Shown in pieces: positions 19,692 through 28,228 of a stretch of DNA of 64,000 bases (its first letter is position 1; each line of letters opens with the position of its first letter). Below the pieces are notes generated by a model. That model was not told where the DNA came from. It was given only the letters and a program-made list of their open reading frames with translations, and made no database searches. Source of the stretch: Dyella lipolytica (GTDB lineage: Bacteria > Pseudomonadota > Gammaproteobacteria > Xanthomonadales > Rhodanobacteraceae); assembly GCF_030160075.1 (NCBI RefSeq), contig NZ_BSNQ01000003.1, positions 1,898,373 through 1,962,372 on the forward strand, given 5' to 3'. Both the position numbers and the translations under genes were made by a program.

Positions 19692-20675
19692 CTAAGACAC
19701 GGGCAACGGTCGCGGAAAACGAATTTCCGCCACATACCGGCTTCCGCCTTGCACATGCAAATTCAGCGGCCACGCAAAACGCTCGCTGATTCGCCGCGCG
19801 ATGGCGTATTCGAACCCCTGCTGCCCGGGCGCAAGAGGATCGTGGTCCATGCCTGCGGTAGCGCTAACGCTAACCACCCCAGGTAGCACGCTCACCAGCA
19901 CGGTGCCCTGTCCGGTGTACTGACTGGCATGACGGATCAGTTGCCAGCACAGCACCGCGAATACGCGCGGTGATCCGTGCAAAGCGAACGTCGCGGGCTC
20001 TTCGAATTTCAATTCGATCGGATGGCCGTGCAGCATCTCGCGCGCATCGACAAGTTCCTCGCGCAGCACGTCATTCACTACGAAATCCTCTTCGCCCTGG
20101 CCGTTATCGGCCTCGCGCGCCAGGATCAGCAGCGCTTCGACCAGCGCTTCCATCTCGCGTGTCGCGCGCCGGATGCGCTGTACGGAGCGTTGCCCGAATT
20201 CGCTGAGCGCCGATTCATCGGCGAGCATGTCAGTCGACATTTTGATCACGGTGAGCGGACTGCGCAGTTCGTGACTGGCATCGCGGGTGAAGTGGCGTTC
20301 GCGCTCGTTGTAACCGGCAATGCGGTTGGCAAAGGCGTGGAATCCGCGCGTCAGCGCCGCCACATCCGCATCGGTTCGACGCGATAGCCGATCGGGCTGC
20401 AAGACGTCCAGGCCACCTTGCCGCTCGTCCCAGCTGCCGACTAGCTGCGCAAGCACACTCACCGGCCGCCACACCCGTTGCGCCGCCAACCACGACAGTG
20501 CGCTGACGATCACGATCAGCAGCAGCACCGCCCACACCGGTGCGACGTTGTAGTAACCCATCAGGCACGCAACCACCACCGCCACGAGCTGCATGCCGAA
20601 AATCAGCATCAACCGGCGTTGAAAGCCACCGCGCGCAAGCGCAGCGCGTGGGTGGGGCGCTCCTCTCGGGGTCAT
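19692..20675 (-). CDS. Histidine kinase-like protein with degenerate ATP-binding domain
   Basis: A 327-residue membrane protein with two helices (about 21-43 and 45-68) and almost no periplasmic loop. The linker and H-box are intact (RDASHELRSPLTV, His135). The ATPase domain is eroded: the N-box Asn is replaced by His248 (LIRHASQYT), the DxGxG box reads SATAGMD, and the Gly-rich lid reads QQGFEYAIARR. It is unlikely to bind ATP normally. It may act as a phosphatase, a phospho-relay partner or a pseudokinase of the adjacent OmpR-type regulator, 24 nt upstream in the same operon. No frameshift is visible. Confidence 0.85.
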   Translation of the reverse strand: MTPRGAPHPRAALARGGFQRRLMLIFGMQLVAVVVACLMGYYNVAPVWAVLLLIVIVSALSWLAAQRVWRPVSVLAQLVGSWDERQGGLDVLQPDRLSRRTDADVAALTRGFHAFANRIAGYNERERHFTRDASHELRSPLTVIKMSTDMLADESALSEFGQRSVQRIRRATREMEALVEALLILAREADNGQGEEDFVVNDVLREELVDAREMLHGHPIELKFEEPATFALHGSPRVFAVLCWQLIRHASQYTGQGTVLVSVLPGVVSVSATAGMDHDPLAPGQQGFEYAIARRISERFAWPLNLHVQGGSRYVAEIRFPRPLPVS

Positions 20676-20699
20676 GTAGGTAATCGGGCGGTTGGGCGG

Positions 20700-21431
20700 T
20701 TAGGCGATATGGCTGGTGGACGTGGTCTCGGCATCGAGATCGGCCAGGCGATAACCGGCCGAATGAATGGTGTGCAGCAGGGGCCGGTCGAACGGTTTGT
20801 CGATGAGACGTCGCAGGTTGTAAAGGTGAGAGCGCAACGTGTCCGAATCGGGCAAGGTATCGCCCCAGATTTCGCGCTCGATGTCGCGCCGGCTCACTAC
20901 GCGCGGCGATTCGCGCATCAGGATCGCCAGCAACTTCAAGCCGATCGGCGAGACGGTGAGCTCCTGGCCACCACGCGTTAGACGCAAAGTGGCGGTGTCC
21001 AACGTCATGTCGCCAACGGTCAGCACCTCGCTGGACACCTGTCGTCGATCGCGACGAATCAGCGCACGCAGGCGCGCCTCCAGTTCGCGTACCTCGAACG
21101 GTTTCACCAGGTAGTCGTCGGCGCCCGCCTCGAGGCCGACCAGCTTGTCCTCCAGCGTGTCCCGCGCGGTAAGCATCAGTACGGGTGTGGACTTCTTGGC
21201 CTCGCCACGCAGCTTGCGGCACACATCCAGGCCGTCGATGCCAGGCAGCATCAGGTCCAACACCACGACGTCGTAGCTGTTGGCTACCGCCAGATGCAGT
21301 CCGCTGACACCATCCTGAGCAAAATCAACGGAGTAACCTCGGCGCTCCAGAAATTCGCCAACCATTTCCGCGATCTGGCGATTGTCTTCGACCAGCAGGA
21401 TCAATCCGGCGTGTTCGTCACGTGAACTCAT
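20700..21431 (-). CDS. OmpR-family response regulator
   Basis: A 243-residue regulator with a receiver domain (about 10-125; EDN acidic pair, phospho-acceptor Asp59 in VVVLDLMLPG, Lys in DYLVKPF) and a winged-helix DNA-binding domain (about 140-235, with the block SDTLRSHLYNLRRLID). It resembles ColR/QseB-type regulators. It is transcribed ahead of the degenerate kinase gene. A 7+7 bp dyad lies about 23 nt upstream of the start and may be its own binding site. Confidence 0.92.
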   Translation of the reverse strand: MSSRDEHAGLILLVEDNRQIAEMVGEFLERRGYSVDFAQDGVSGLHLAVANSYDVVVLDLMLPGIDGLDVCRKLRGEAKKSTPVLMLTARDTLEDKLVGLEAGADDYLVKPFEVRELEARLRALIRRDRRQVSSEVLTVGDMTLDTATLRLTRGGQELTVSPIGLKLLAILMRESPRVVSRRDIEREIWGDTLPDSDTLRSHLYNLRRLIDKPFDRPLLHTIHSAGYRLADLDAETTSTSHIA

Positions 21432-21453
21432 ATCCGCCTTATGCCCCTTTTGT

Positions 21454-21469
21454 CTTCACATTTGTGAAG
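21454..21469. promoter_or_regulatory. Dyad upstream of the OmpR-type regulator
   Basis: CTTCACA-TT-TGTGAAG is a perfect 7-bp inverted repeat with a 2-nt spacer, 22 nt before the regulator start codon. It could be an autoregulatory operator; no match to a named consensus is claimed. Confidence 0.4.
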
Positions 21470-21530
21470 GCTAACCGCGGGGATAGTAAGCAGGATGTGA
21501 AATCCGCCGGGCAAAACCGTGGAAACGGTC

Positions 21531-22142
21531 TCAATGCAGCAAAGGTTTGAGTTGCGGCCATACGGTATCCAGCACGATCGGCTCGCCCGCCGCCAGAGGA
21601 TGCAGGCCGTCGTCCTGCATCAGCGCCGGATTCAAGGCCACCCCCGCCAGCAGGAAAGGCACCAGCGCCGCATGCTTTTCACGGGCCAGATCGGCGTACA
21701 CCGCGCGCAGGCCGTCGCGGTACTGCGGCCCATAGTTCACCGGCATCTCGATGCCGAGCAGCAGCACCCGGGCTCCCGCCTGTTGGGCCGCATCCACCAT
21801 GGCAGCCAGGTTGGTGCGCAGGTTGGTCAGCGGCAGCCCTTGCAGGCCGTCGTTGGCCCCCAGTTCGATCACCACGACGCGCGGATGGTATTGGGCCAGC
21901 AGCGCCGGCAGACGATTGCGTCCGCTCAACGAGGTCTCGCCGCTGATGCTGGCATTGATCACCGTCCAGCCCGGCTCCATGTCAGCAAGACGTACTTCCA
22001 GCAGATGCACCCAGCCGGCTTCTACGGGAATGTTGTGTGCGGCGGATAGCGAATCGCCGAACACGATCAAGGTTTTCGTGGGCGCCGCCTGCACCGCACC
22101 GATACCGCAAAGCAGAACAAGTAGACAAAGGAAACGACGCAT
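21531..22142 (-). CDS. tesA: TesA-like SGNH arylesterase/acyl-CoA thioesterase I
   Basis: Periplasmic SGNH hydrolase of 203 residues cleaving acyl-thioesters and small esters. The signal peptide MRRFLCLLVLLCGIGAVQA is followed by block I GDSLS (Ser31), block III GANDG and the C-terminal DDGLHP with catalytic Asp and His. The start codon shares the CATG with the start of the divergent ABC gene. No clear Shine-Dalgarno sequence precedes this start. The tesA/ybbA/ybbP arrangement is also found in E. coli. Confidence 0.93.
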   Translation of the reverse strand: MRRFLCLLVLLCGIGAVQAAPTKTLIVFGDSLSAAHNIPVEAGWVHLLEVRLADMEPGWTVINASISGETSLSGRNRLPALLAQYHPRVVVIELGANDGLQGLPLTNLRTNLAAMVDAAQQAGARVLLLGIEMPVNYGPQYRDGLRAVYADLAREKHAALVPFLLAGVALNPALMQDDGLHPLAAGEPIVLDTVWPQLKPLLH

Positions 22143-22827
22143 GAGTGGTGGTTCTCGTCCGGTGCTTGAGGTTCGGGATGTTAGCAAGTCGGTCAACGGC
22201 CCCGAGGGGCGGCTGGATATCCTCAGTAACGTCGCGATGCAGGTGAACACCGGCGAGAGCTTCGCCATCGTTGGCGCCTCCGGCTCGGGCAAGACCACCC
22301 TGCTTGGCCTGCTCGCCGGACTCGATACGCCCACAAGCGGCAGCATCCAACTCGACGGCCACGCGCTGGAGCGGCTCGACGAGGAAGCCCGCGCCGATCT
22401 GCGGCGGCGGCTGGTCGGCTTCGTCTTCCAATCGTTTCACCTGCTGCCGGCACTCACAGCCGAGCAGAACGTGATGCTGCCGCTGGAATTGGAAGGCAAT
22501 CCCGCTGCTCGCGAAAGAGCGCGCGAAGCGCTTGAGGCGGTGGAGCTCAGCGCGCGACGCAAACACTATCCGGCGCAACTTTCCGGCGGTGAGCAGCAGC
22601 GCGTAGCGATCGCCCGCGCGTTCGTGCACAGTCCGCGCGTGCTGTTTGCCGATGAGCCCACCGGCAATCTGGATCGGCGTACGGGTCGACACGTCTGCGA
22701 TCTGATGTTCGCCTTGAACCGCGATCACGGCACCACGCTGATACTGGTCACTCACGATCTGCAGTTGGCCGAACGCTGCATACGCCGCGTTGAATTGCAG
22801 GAAGGCCGGCTGGAACCGCTGGCATGA
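22141..22827 (+). CDS. ABC transporter ATP-binding protein (YbbA-like)
   Basis: A 228-residue ATPase of the LolD/MacB-type subfamily. Walker A is GASGSGKTT, the Q-loop lies in FQSFHLLPALT, the signature is LSGGEQQR and Walker B is VLFADEP. AAGGA lies 8 nt upstream of the ATG. It overlaps the permease gene by 4 nt (ATGA), so the two are translationally coupled. The complex may extract or process lipids or lipoproteins at the inner membrane, in line with the neighbouring esterase; the substrate is unknown. Confidence 0.93.
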   Translation: MSGGSRPVLEVRDVSKSVNGPEGRLDILSNVAMQVNTGESFAIVGASGSGKTTLLGLLAGLDTPTSGSIQLDGHALERLDEEARADLRRRLVGFVFQSFHLLPALTAEQNVMLPLELEGNPAARERAREALEAVELSARRKHYPAQLSGGEQQRVAIARAFVHSPRVLFADEPTGNLDRRTGRHVCDLMFALNRDHGTTLILVTHDLQLAERCIRRVELQEGRLEPLA

Positions 22828-25307
22828 AAATTCTGCTGCTCGCCTTGCGCAGCCTTCGTCGCGAATGGCACTTGCCGGAGTTACGCACACTTGCTGCCTC
22901 GTTGGTGCTTGCGGTGGTTGCTCTTGGTGTCGTCGCAACACTCTCTGCGCGCATGGAACACGGCGTGCTGGCCAGCGCCGCCGAACTGATTGGCGGCGAT
23001 CTCGGCGTATCGGCGCCGCAAAGTATTCCCGACACCTTCGCTGCAGCGGGTCGCGAGCGTGGACTGGGCATCACCCACACCGCCAGCTTCCCCAGCGTCG
23101 CCTTTGCGCAACAGCAAAGCCAGTTGCTCGAAGTGCTGGCTACCGATGCCGCCTATCCGCTACGCGGTACCTTGCTGGTAAGCGACGCAAGCGGGCGGCA
23201 GATTGTCAGTCATGGCCCTCCAGCAGGCACCGTATTCCTTGATCATCGCGCACTCGTCGCCTTGCATCGGCAGATCGGCGACAACGTGCAGGTCGGCGGC
23301 CGCGACTTGCGCATCGCAGGCGAGCTAGTGCAAGAACCCGACGGCGGCGAACTGGTGGCGATGGCGCCACGCGCGCTCATGAATCTGGGCGATGCCGAAC
23401 AGGCCGGATTACTCGGCGTCGGCAGCCGCGCGCGGCACAGTCTGCTGCTGGCCGGCGAACCCGCTGCCGTGCAGCGCTGGCGCACCTGGGTGCAATCGAC
23501 CGCGTTGCCGCAAGGCGGCGAACTCATCACACCCGAGCAAACCCAGGAGCGGATGCGCAATGCTTTCGACCGCGCTGGTGCGTTCTTGCGTTTGACAGCC
23601 CTGCTCTCCGCGCTGCTGTCGGGCGTAGCGATCGCCTTGGCCTCGCAACGTTATGCGCGACGCAAGACAGGCGAGATATCGCTGTTACGCGCGCTGGGTA
23701 CATCGCGAAAACGTGTGCTCATTCTGCTGCTGGGCACCCTTGGTGGCCTGGCGCTACCCGCGGCGCTGCTCGGCGTGGTGCTGGCCCTCGCGCTCGCAGA
23801 AGGTGCATGGATGTTCGCCAGCCAAATGTTTGCAGGCGTGCCCACGGTGTTGCCGATCCTGCCGTCACTGGCGGCAGCGGGCATGGGCATCGCAGTGCTG
23901 GTCGGTTTCGCGTTACCGCCATTGGTACGGCTTGCCGATATTCCGCCCGTGGCGGTGTTCCGCGCCAGTCTGGCGCGCCGCATAAGGCGCTTCGATGCGC
24001 TTTACCTCATTCCCGCCGTGGTAGCACTGGCGTTGATCTGGAGTCTCAGCGGCTCAGCCACGCTTGCCGGCATTCTCGCAGCCAGCTTGCTGGGCGTAGC
24101 CGTGGTTTCGGCGTTGCTGGCCGCCGCGCTGTTATGGATCGCGCGTCGCGTAGCCCCGGGAGGTCATCCCGCCTTGCGATTGGGTATGGCTGCATTGGCA
24201 CGCCGCCGCGGATTGAGCATCGTGCAAGCGACAGCGTTGAGCCTCGGTCTTACGGCGTTGCTGTTGCTGGCCATCGTCGCACCCGCCTTGCTCGACGGTT
24301 GGCGCCGCGAGCTGCCTTCCGACACACCCAACTGGTTTGTGCTCAATCTGCAGGACGACCAGCGCACCGACTTCCAGCAAGCGCTGGCACGCATCGGTGC
24401 CAACCAGCTCAACATGATGCCGCTGGCGGTAGGCAAGTTCACCGCCATCAATGGTCAGCCGATCGACCGGATGACATTCAAGGACGAGCGCGCCAAAGAC
24501 TGGTCTGACCGTCAGTTGCGCCTGTCCTGGGCCAATGATCTGCCGCCCTCCAACACGGTGATCGCGGGCCAATGGTTTGCGCCCAACCCGCCGCAAGCCG
24601 AAGTGTCGGTCGACACGATGTGGCGCGATATGTATGGCCTGAAGGTCGGCGATACGATGCGATTCGATGTGGGTGAAAGCCAACTCGATGCCCGCGTAAC
24701 CAGCTTCCGTCACGTGGACTGGACATCGTTCCGAGTCAATTTTTTCCTGTTGATGGATCCATCGCACGCCAATGCCATGCCGCATACCTGGATCGCCAGC
24801 TTCTATATGCCTCGCGGCAATACCGAAGCGCTTGCTGCATTATCGCGTGACTATCCAAATCTGAGTTTGGTCGATGTCGATGCATTGCTCGATCGCGTGC
24901 GTGAGATCGTGCAGCGAGTCACCGGCGCCGTGCGCTGGGTGCTGGGCTTCAGCCTGCTGGCGGGTGCGCTGGTGCTGGCGGCTGCGCTAGCCACTAGCGG
25001 ACAGGAGCGTCGCCATGAAGCCGCGTTGTTACGCACGCTCGGCGCGCGTCGCGGGCTGCTGCGTATCGCCGCTGCGTGCGAATTTGCTTTGCTTGGCCTG
25101 ATCGCGGGCATAACCGCTGCATTGGGCGCATGGATCGGTGGGTGGTGGCTGGGACGCAGCGTGTTCCATCTCAAGGATTTCATGCCGCAGGCGCTATCGC
25201 TCGCGGTCGCCGCGCTCGCAGCCGCTGTCGTAGTGATGCTGCTGGGATTGGCTGGCACACGAAAAGTTACACATACGCCACCGATGCGGCTATTGCGCGC
25301 GGAGTAG
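22824..25307 (+). CDS. ABC transporter permease with FtsX domains (YbbP-like)
   Basis: An 827-residue inner-membrane protein. One helix at about 25-45 precedes a large periplasmic domain, then an FtsX-type helix bundle (about 260-390), a second cluster of helices (about 395-500), a second periplasmic domain and a C-terminal FtsX bundle (about 700-820). This duplicated layout is that of YbbP. It pairs with the overlapping ATPase gene. Members are thought to be mechanotransmission or lipid-extraction machines rather than classical importers. Confidence 0.9.
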   Translation: MKILLLALRSLRREWHLPELRTLAASLVLAVVALGVVATLSARMEHGVLASAAELIGGDLGVSAPQSIPDTFAAAGRERGLGITHTASFPSVAFAQQQSQLLEVLATDAAYPLRGTLLVSDASGRQIVSHGPPAGTVFLDHRALVALHRQIGDNVQVGGRDLRIAGELVQEPDGGELVAMAPRALMNLGDAEQAGLLGVGSRARHSLLLAGEPAAVQRWRTWVQSTALPQGGELITPEQTQERMRNAFDRAGAFLRLTALLSALLSGVAIALASQRYARRKTGEISLLRALGTSRKRVLILLLGTLGGLALPAALLGVVLALALAEGAWMFASQMFAGVPTVLPILPSLAAAGMGIAVLVGFALPPLVRLADIPPVAVFRASLARRIRRFDALYLIPAVVALALIWSLSGSATLAGILAASLLGVAVVSALLAAALLWIARRVAPGGHPALRLGMAALARRRGLSIVQATALSLGLTALLLLAIVAPALLDGWRRELPSDTPNWFVLNLQDDQRTDFQQALARIGANQLNMMPLAVGKFTAINGQPIDRMTFKDERAKDWSDRQLRLSWANDLPPSNTVIAGQWFAPNPPQAEVSVDTMWRDMYGLKVGDTMRFDVGESQLDARVTSFRHVDWTSFRVNFFLLMDPSHANAMPHTWIASFYMPRGNTEALAALSRDYPNLSLVDVDALLDRVREIVQRVTGAVRWVLGFSLLAGALVLAAALATSGQERRHEAALLRTLGARRGLLRIAAACEFALLGLIAGITAALGAWIGGWWLGRSVFHLKDFMPQALSLAVAALAAAVVVMLLGLAGTRKVTHTPPMRLLRAE

Positions 25308-25321
25308 CGCTTATCCAGCGA

Positions 25322-25366
25322 CCTCGTCACGGCTAAGATGTTGCAAACATCCCCATCCGGACGAGG
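25322..25366 (+). promoter_or_regulatory. Nested hairpin in the glutathione-transferase leader
   Basis: The outer arms CCTCGTC (25322-25328) and GACGAGG (25360-25366) enclose an inner hairpin GATGTT-GCA-AACATC (25337-25351). The right outer arm contains the GAGG ribosome site of the next gene, so pairing would hide it. A transcript start upstream of the hairpin is assumed, not shown. Confidence 0.35.
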
Positions 25367-25372
25367 CCGCGC

Positions 25373-26002
25373 ATGTATACCCTTTATTACTCTCCCGGCA
25401 CCGCCAGCATGGTGGTGCATCAAGCGCTGCTGGAAATCGGTGCGGACTACAAGCTCGAGCTGGTCGATTTCGATAAGGATAGACAGCACAGCGCCGAATA
25501 TCTGAAGCTCAACCCCCACGGCCACGTGCCGACATTGGTCATCGATGGCAAGCCGGTGTACGAATCGGTCGCACTGCTTACCATCCTGGCCGAGCGTCAC
25601 CCGGAAGCCGGTTTGATGCCGCCCGCAGGGACACCGGCGCACGACGCATGGCTGCAATGGGCGGTCTATCTCAGCAACACGCTCATGTCGACGTATCGGC
25701 TGTGGTTCTATCCGCGCGAGCTTGGTGCCGATGAACATCTTCCCGCGATTCGCTTGGCGCTGCAGCGCAAGATCGAAGGTGTGTGGGATCGACTCGAAGC
25801 GCATCTTTCGGCGCACGGACCCTACATGCTTGGCGCGGATCTTTCCGGCGTCGACTTGTTGCTTACGATGCTGATGCGCTGGTCGCGCAATATGCCGCGC
25901 TCGGCCACCGAATGGCCTGCACTGAAGCGCCTGGCCGATCTGGTTCGCGGGCGCCCCAGCTGGAAACGGCTTTACGAGTTGGAAGGTTTGAGCGAGTGGT
26001 AA
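25373..26002 (+). CDS. Glutathione S-transferase family protein
   Basis: A 209-residue cytosolic protein. An N-terminal thioredoxin-like domain (about 1-80) has the cis-Pro block HVPTLVIDG and the Glu/Ser motif YESVALL for binding the glutathione gamma-Glu part. An all-helical C-terminal domain follows. The N-terminal MYTLYYSPGTAS resembles beta-class bacterial enzymes. Its stop is overlapped by the start region of the following permease gene. The substrate cannot be predicted. Confidence 0.9.
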   Translation: MYTLYYSPGTASMVVHQALLEIGADYKLELVDFDKDRQHSAEYLKLNPHGHVPTLVIDGKPVYESVALLTILAERHPEAGLMPPAGTPAHDAWLQWAVYLSNTLMSTYRLWFYPRELGADEHLPAIRLALQRKIEGVWDRLEAHLSAHGPYMLGADLSGVDLLLTMLMRWSRNMPRSATEWPALKRLADLVRGRPSWKRLYELEGLSEW

Positions 26003-27126
26003 TTCGCCACCCGGCCACACAACACTGGCGCAATCGTCTGAAGCAGGAATGGCTGCTGCTGTTGTTTCTCGCCCTGGCGCTGGTATTGGCCTGCATCGAT
26101 CCGCAACCGCTGACGCGTTATCAAGGTTGGCTGCAGCTACCCACTCTATCGGGACTGCTGGGTTTGTTGATCTCGATCCAGGGCATCCGCGACAGCGGAC
26201 TAGTGCAACGCCTCGCGGGAATGATGGTCGCACGCATGCACTCTTTGCGCGGTGTCGGCTTGTTGCTGGTCAGCATGACGGCCGTGCTGTCGATGGTGCT
26301 GACCAACGATGTGAGTCTGTTCCTGATGGTGCCGCTGACGGTGGCAATCGGCAGCATGTCCAACTTGCCGATACTGCGCATGGCAGTGCTGGAGGCGCTG
26401 GCGGTCAACGCCGGTTCGACGTTGAGCCCGATCGGCAATCCGCAAAACCTGTTGGTCTGGCAACACGCGCAGCTGCCTTTTTTGCAATTCGTCATCGGCA
26501 TGTTACCTGCGGCAACAGTGATGTTTGTGCTGGTAGCAGCGCTTACCTGGATGTGGCTCCCCAAAGATCGTGTGGAGCTGCAAGCCGAGCGGCTTGATGG
26601 CCATGCTATGTCGCTATCGTTGGCCCTGCTCTCCGTGCTTAGCCTCGCGATGATGGTGCTGATGATGGAATACGGCCACGCGCCATGGGGTGCTCTTTTG
26701 CTGGCGGCACTATTCGTTTTGTTTTCATGGCGCAGCCTGGTACGCATCGATTGGTTTCTGATGGCGACGTTCGCGGCGATATTTCTCGGCCTGGGCCATG
26801 TCGCAGCGTTGCCCATCGTGTCGGATGCGTTGGACAAGATCGACTTCAATCAACCGCTGGCACTTTATCTCAGCGGCATCATCAGCTCGCAGTTGATTAG
26901 TAACGTGCCCGCGACGGTGCTGCTGCTCGATCGCGCGTCGGACGCCATGCAGCTGGCCGTAGCGGTCAATGTGGGTGGTTTCGGCGTCGTGATGGGATCG
27001 CTGGCGAACCTGATTGCACTGCGCTTAGCAAAACAGCCGCATGGGATGCGGCTGTTTCACGAAGTTTCCATTCCGTTCCTGCTGATTTGCGCGCCGCTGG
27101 TGTATCTCGCCGCGCACTGGCTCTGA
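25996..27126 (+). CDS. ArsB/NhaD/SLC13-superfamily anion permease
   Basis: A 376-residue membrane protein with about ten hydrophobic helices. The GTG start at 25996 overlaps the transferase gene by 7 nt and is preceded by GGAAGG 9 nt upstream; a longer frame from 25783 lies inside the transferase gene and is rejected. Repeated loop blocks, TNDVSLFLMVP and SNVPATVLLLD, match the two inverted halves of the ion-transporter superfamily. Arsenite, Na+/H+ or carboxylate transport are all possible. The stop abuts the convergent neighbour exactly. Confidence 0.85.
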   Translation: MVIRHPATQHWRNRLKQEWLLLLFLALALVLACIDPQPLTRYQGWLQLPTLSGLLGLLISIQGIRDSGLVQRLAGMMVARMHSLRGVGLLLVSMTAVLSMVLTNDVSLFLMVPLTVAIGSMSNLPILRMAVLEALAVNAGSTLSPIGNPQNLLVWQHAQLPFLQFVIGMLPAATVMFVLVAALTWMWLPKDRVELQAERLDGHAMSLSLALLSVLSLAMMVLMMEYGHAPWGALLLAALFVLFSWRSLVRIDWFLMATFAAIFLGLGHVAALPIVSDALDKIDFNQPLALYLSGIISSQLISNVPATVLLLDRASDAMQLAVAVNVGGFGVVMGSLANLIALRLAKQPHGMRLFHEVSIPFLLICAPLVYLAAHWL

Positions 27127-27903
27127 TCACTCGTCGTCGTCGTGCGGCACGCTCACCTTGCCGCCGATGTTGTTGTGGGAGACATCGCCACTGCCTTTGG
27201 CGCCGACGATCAAGTCGCCGCGTACATTGTCGACGGTCAGGTCTCCGGAACCGAGCGTACCCACGTTGACGCTGCCGCCCACCTGGTCCAACTCGACATC
27301 GCCGGAGCCGACGCTGCCGATGCGCACATCGCTATGGACCTGGCGCGCCTTGAGATCGCCGGAGCCCACGGAGCCAGCCCGCAGACTTCCCACGTCGGAG
27401 ATTTCGATATCGCCGGAACCGGCAGTAACGCTGACCGCGCCGGCGATACGGTCGATATGGAGGTCGCCCGAACCGGTCTGCGCATCCAGCTGATTCAGGC
27501 CGCTGATATAGGCATCGCCTGAGCCGGCGGTAAGTGTCACCGGCATATTGGCGGGAAGCTGCATCTGCAGGTCGAGGTACTCATAAGAGACCCCGAACAC
27601 GCTGATGTTGAAGGAGTGGTTGCTGCCGACATCGATGATGAGCTGGTCGCCTTCGCGGTGCTCAGTCACCTGAAGATTATCCAGTGCGGCTTGTGACGAA
27701 GCGCAGGCGCGGCCGCTGAGTTCGAGCGTGGTGGACGTGCCACTGCCGTTCAGATGCATATCGTGACTGTGCAACTCGATCTGCACACCGCGCACACCGG
27801 ACAGGTCGTCATGCAGATTCCGCGGCGCCGAATACCGGCATTCATCCGCTGCTGCGGTCAGCGGGATCAAGAACAGGGCCAGAATTACGAGAGTGCGACG
27901 CAT
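27127..27903 (-). CDS. Exported GSGD-repeat protein (DUF4097/GIN-domain-like)
   Basis: A 258-residue protein with signal peptide MRRTLVILALFLIPLTAAA. After about residue 125 it carries seven GSGD motifs spaced about 18-19 residues apart, for example TAGSGDAYI, TGSGDLHI and VGSGDVEL. This is the pattern of a right-handed beta-helix in adhesin-like domains. It ends in an acidic tail DDDE. GGAG lies 7 nt upstream of the ATG. Function is unknown. Its stop touches that of the permease (TGATCA). The 290-bp repeat element lies in its upstream region. Confidence 0.82.
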   Translation of the reverse strand: MRRTLVILALFLIPLTAAADECRYSAPRNLHDDLSGVRGVQIELHSHDMHLNGSGTSTTLELSGRACASSQAALDNLQVTEHREGDQLIIDVGSNHSFNISVFGVSYEYLDLQMQLPANMPVTLTAGSGDAYISGLNQLDAQTGSGDLHIDRIAGAVSVTAGSGDIEISDVGSLRAGSVGSGDLKARQVHSDVRIGSVGSGDVELDQVGGSVNVGTLGSGDLTVDNVRGDLIVGAKGSGDVSHNNIGGKVSVPHDDDE

Positions 27904-27967
27904 GCGGGATCTCCAGTCAGTGTACGGTTACTGAGATGCTGGCCGGCCGGAAAAGGTTGCGTGTCCG

Positions 27968-27996
27968 GGGATGCTCTGATCAATTCTATGCAGGCG
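27968..27996 (+). repeat. Left terminal inverted repeat of the 290-bp element
   Basis: 29 bp, reverse complement identical to 28229-28257 with no mismatch. The flanking bases on the two sides (CCG on the left, TAG on the right) do not match each other. Confidence 0.9.
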
Positions 27997-28228
27997 GCAT
28001 GATGTCCAGAAGGCCCGCAGGGTGTGTTGCGCGGCGCAGGGAAGACTGGCTGTCTTGGCAAGCCGCGCGGCACGGCCTGCGGGCCTTCTGGACATCACCC
28101 CATCACTTTATATTCAGCATGTTGGGGCCGTGACTGTCTGTCCGCATACCTTCGGTCCGTCGTCTCGACAGACGGCCAGTCTGCCTTCGCCGACGGCCCT
28201 GTGGCCTGCGAACAGACAGTCACGGTGA

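Noticed and set aside
24851..26233. Minus-strand open frame of 460 codons
   Set aside because: Antisense to the YbbP-like permease, the glutathione transferase and the anion permease, all well supported.
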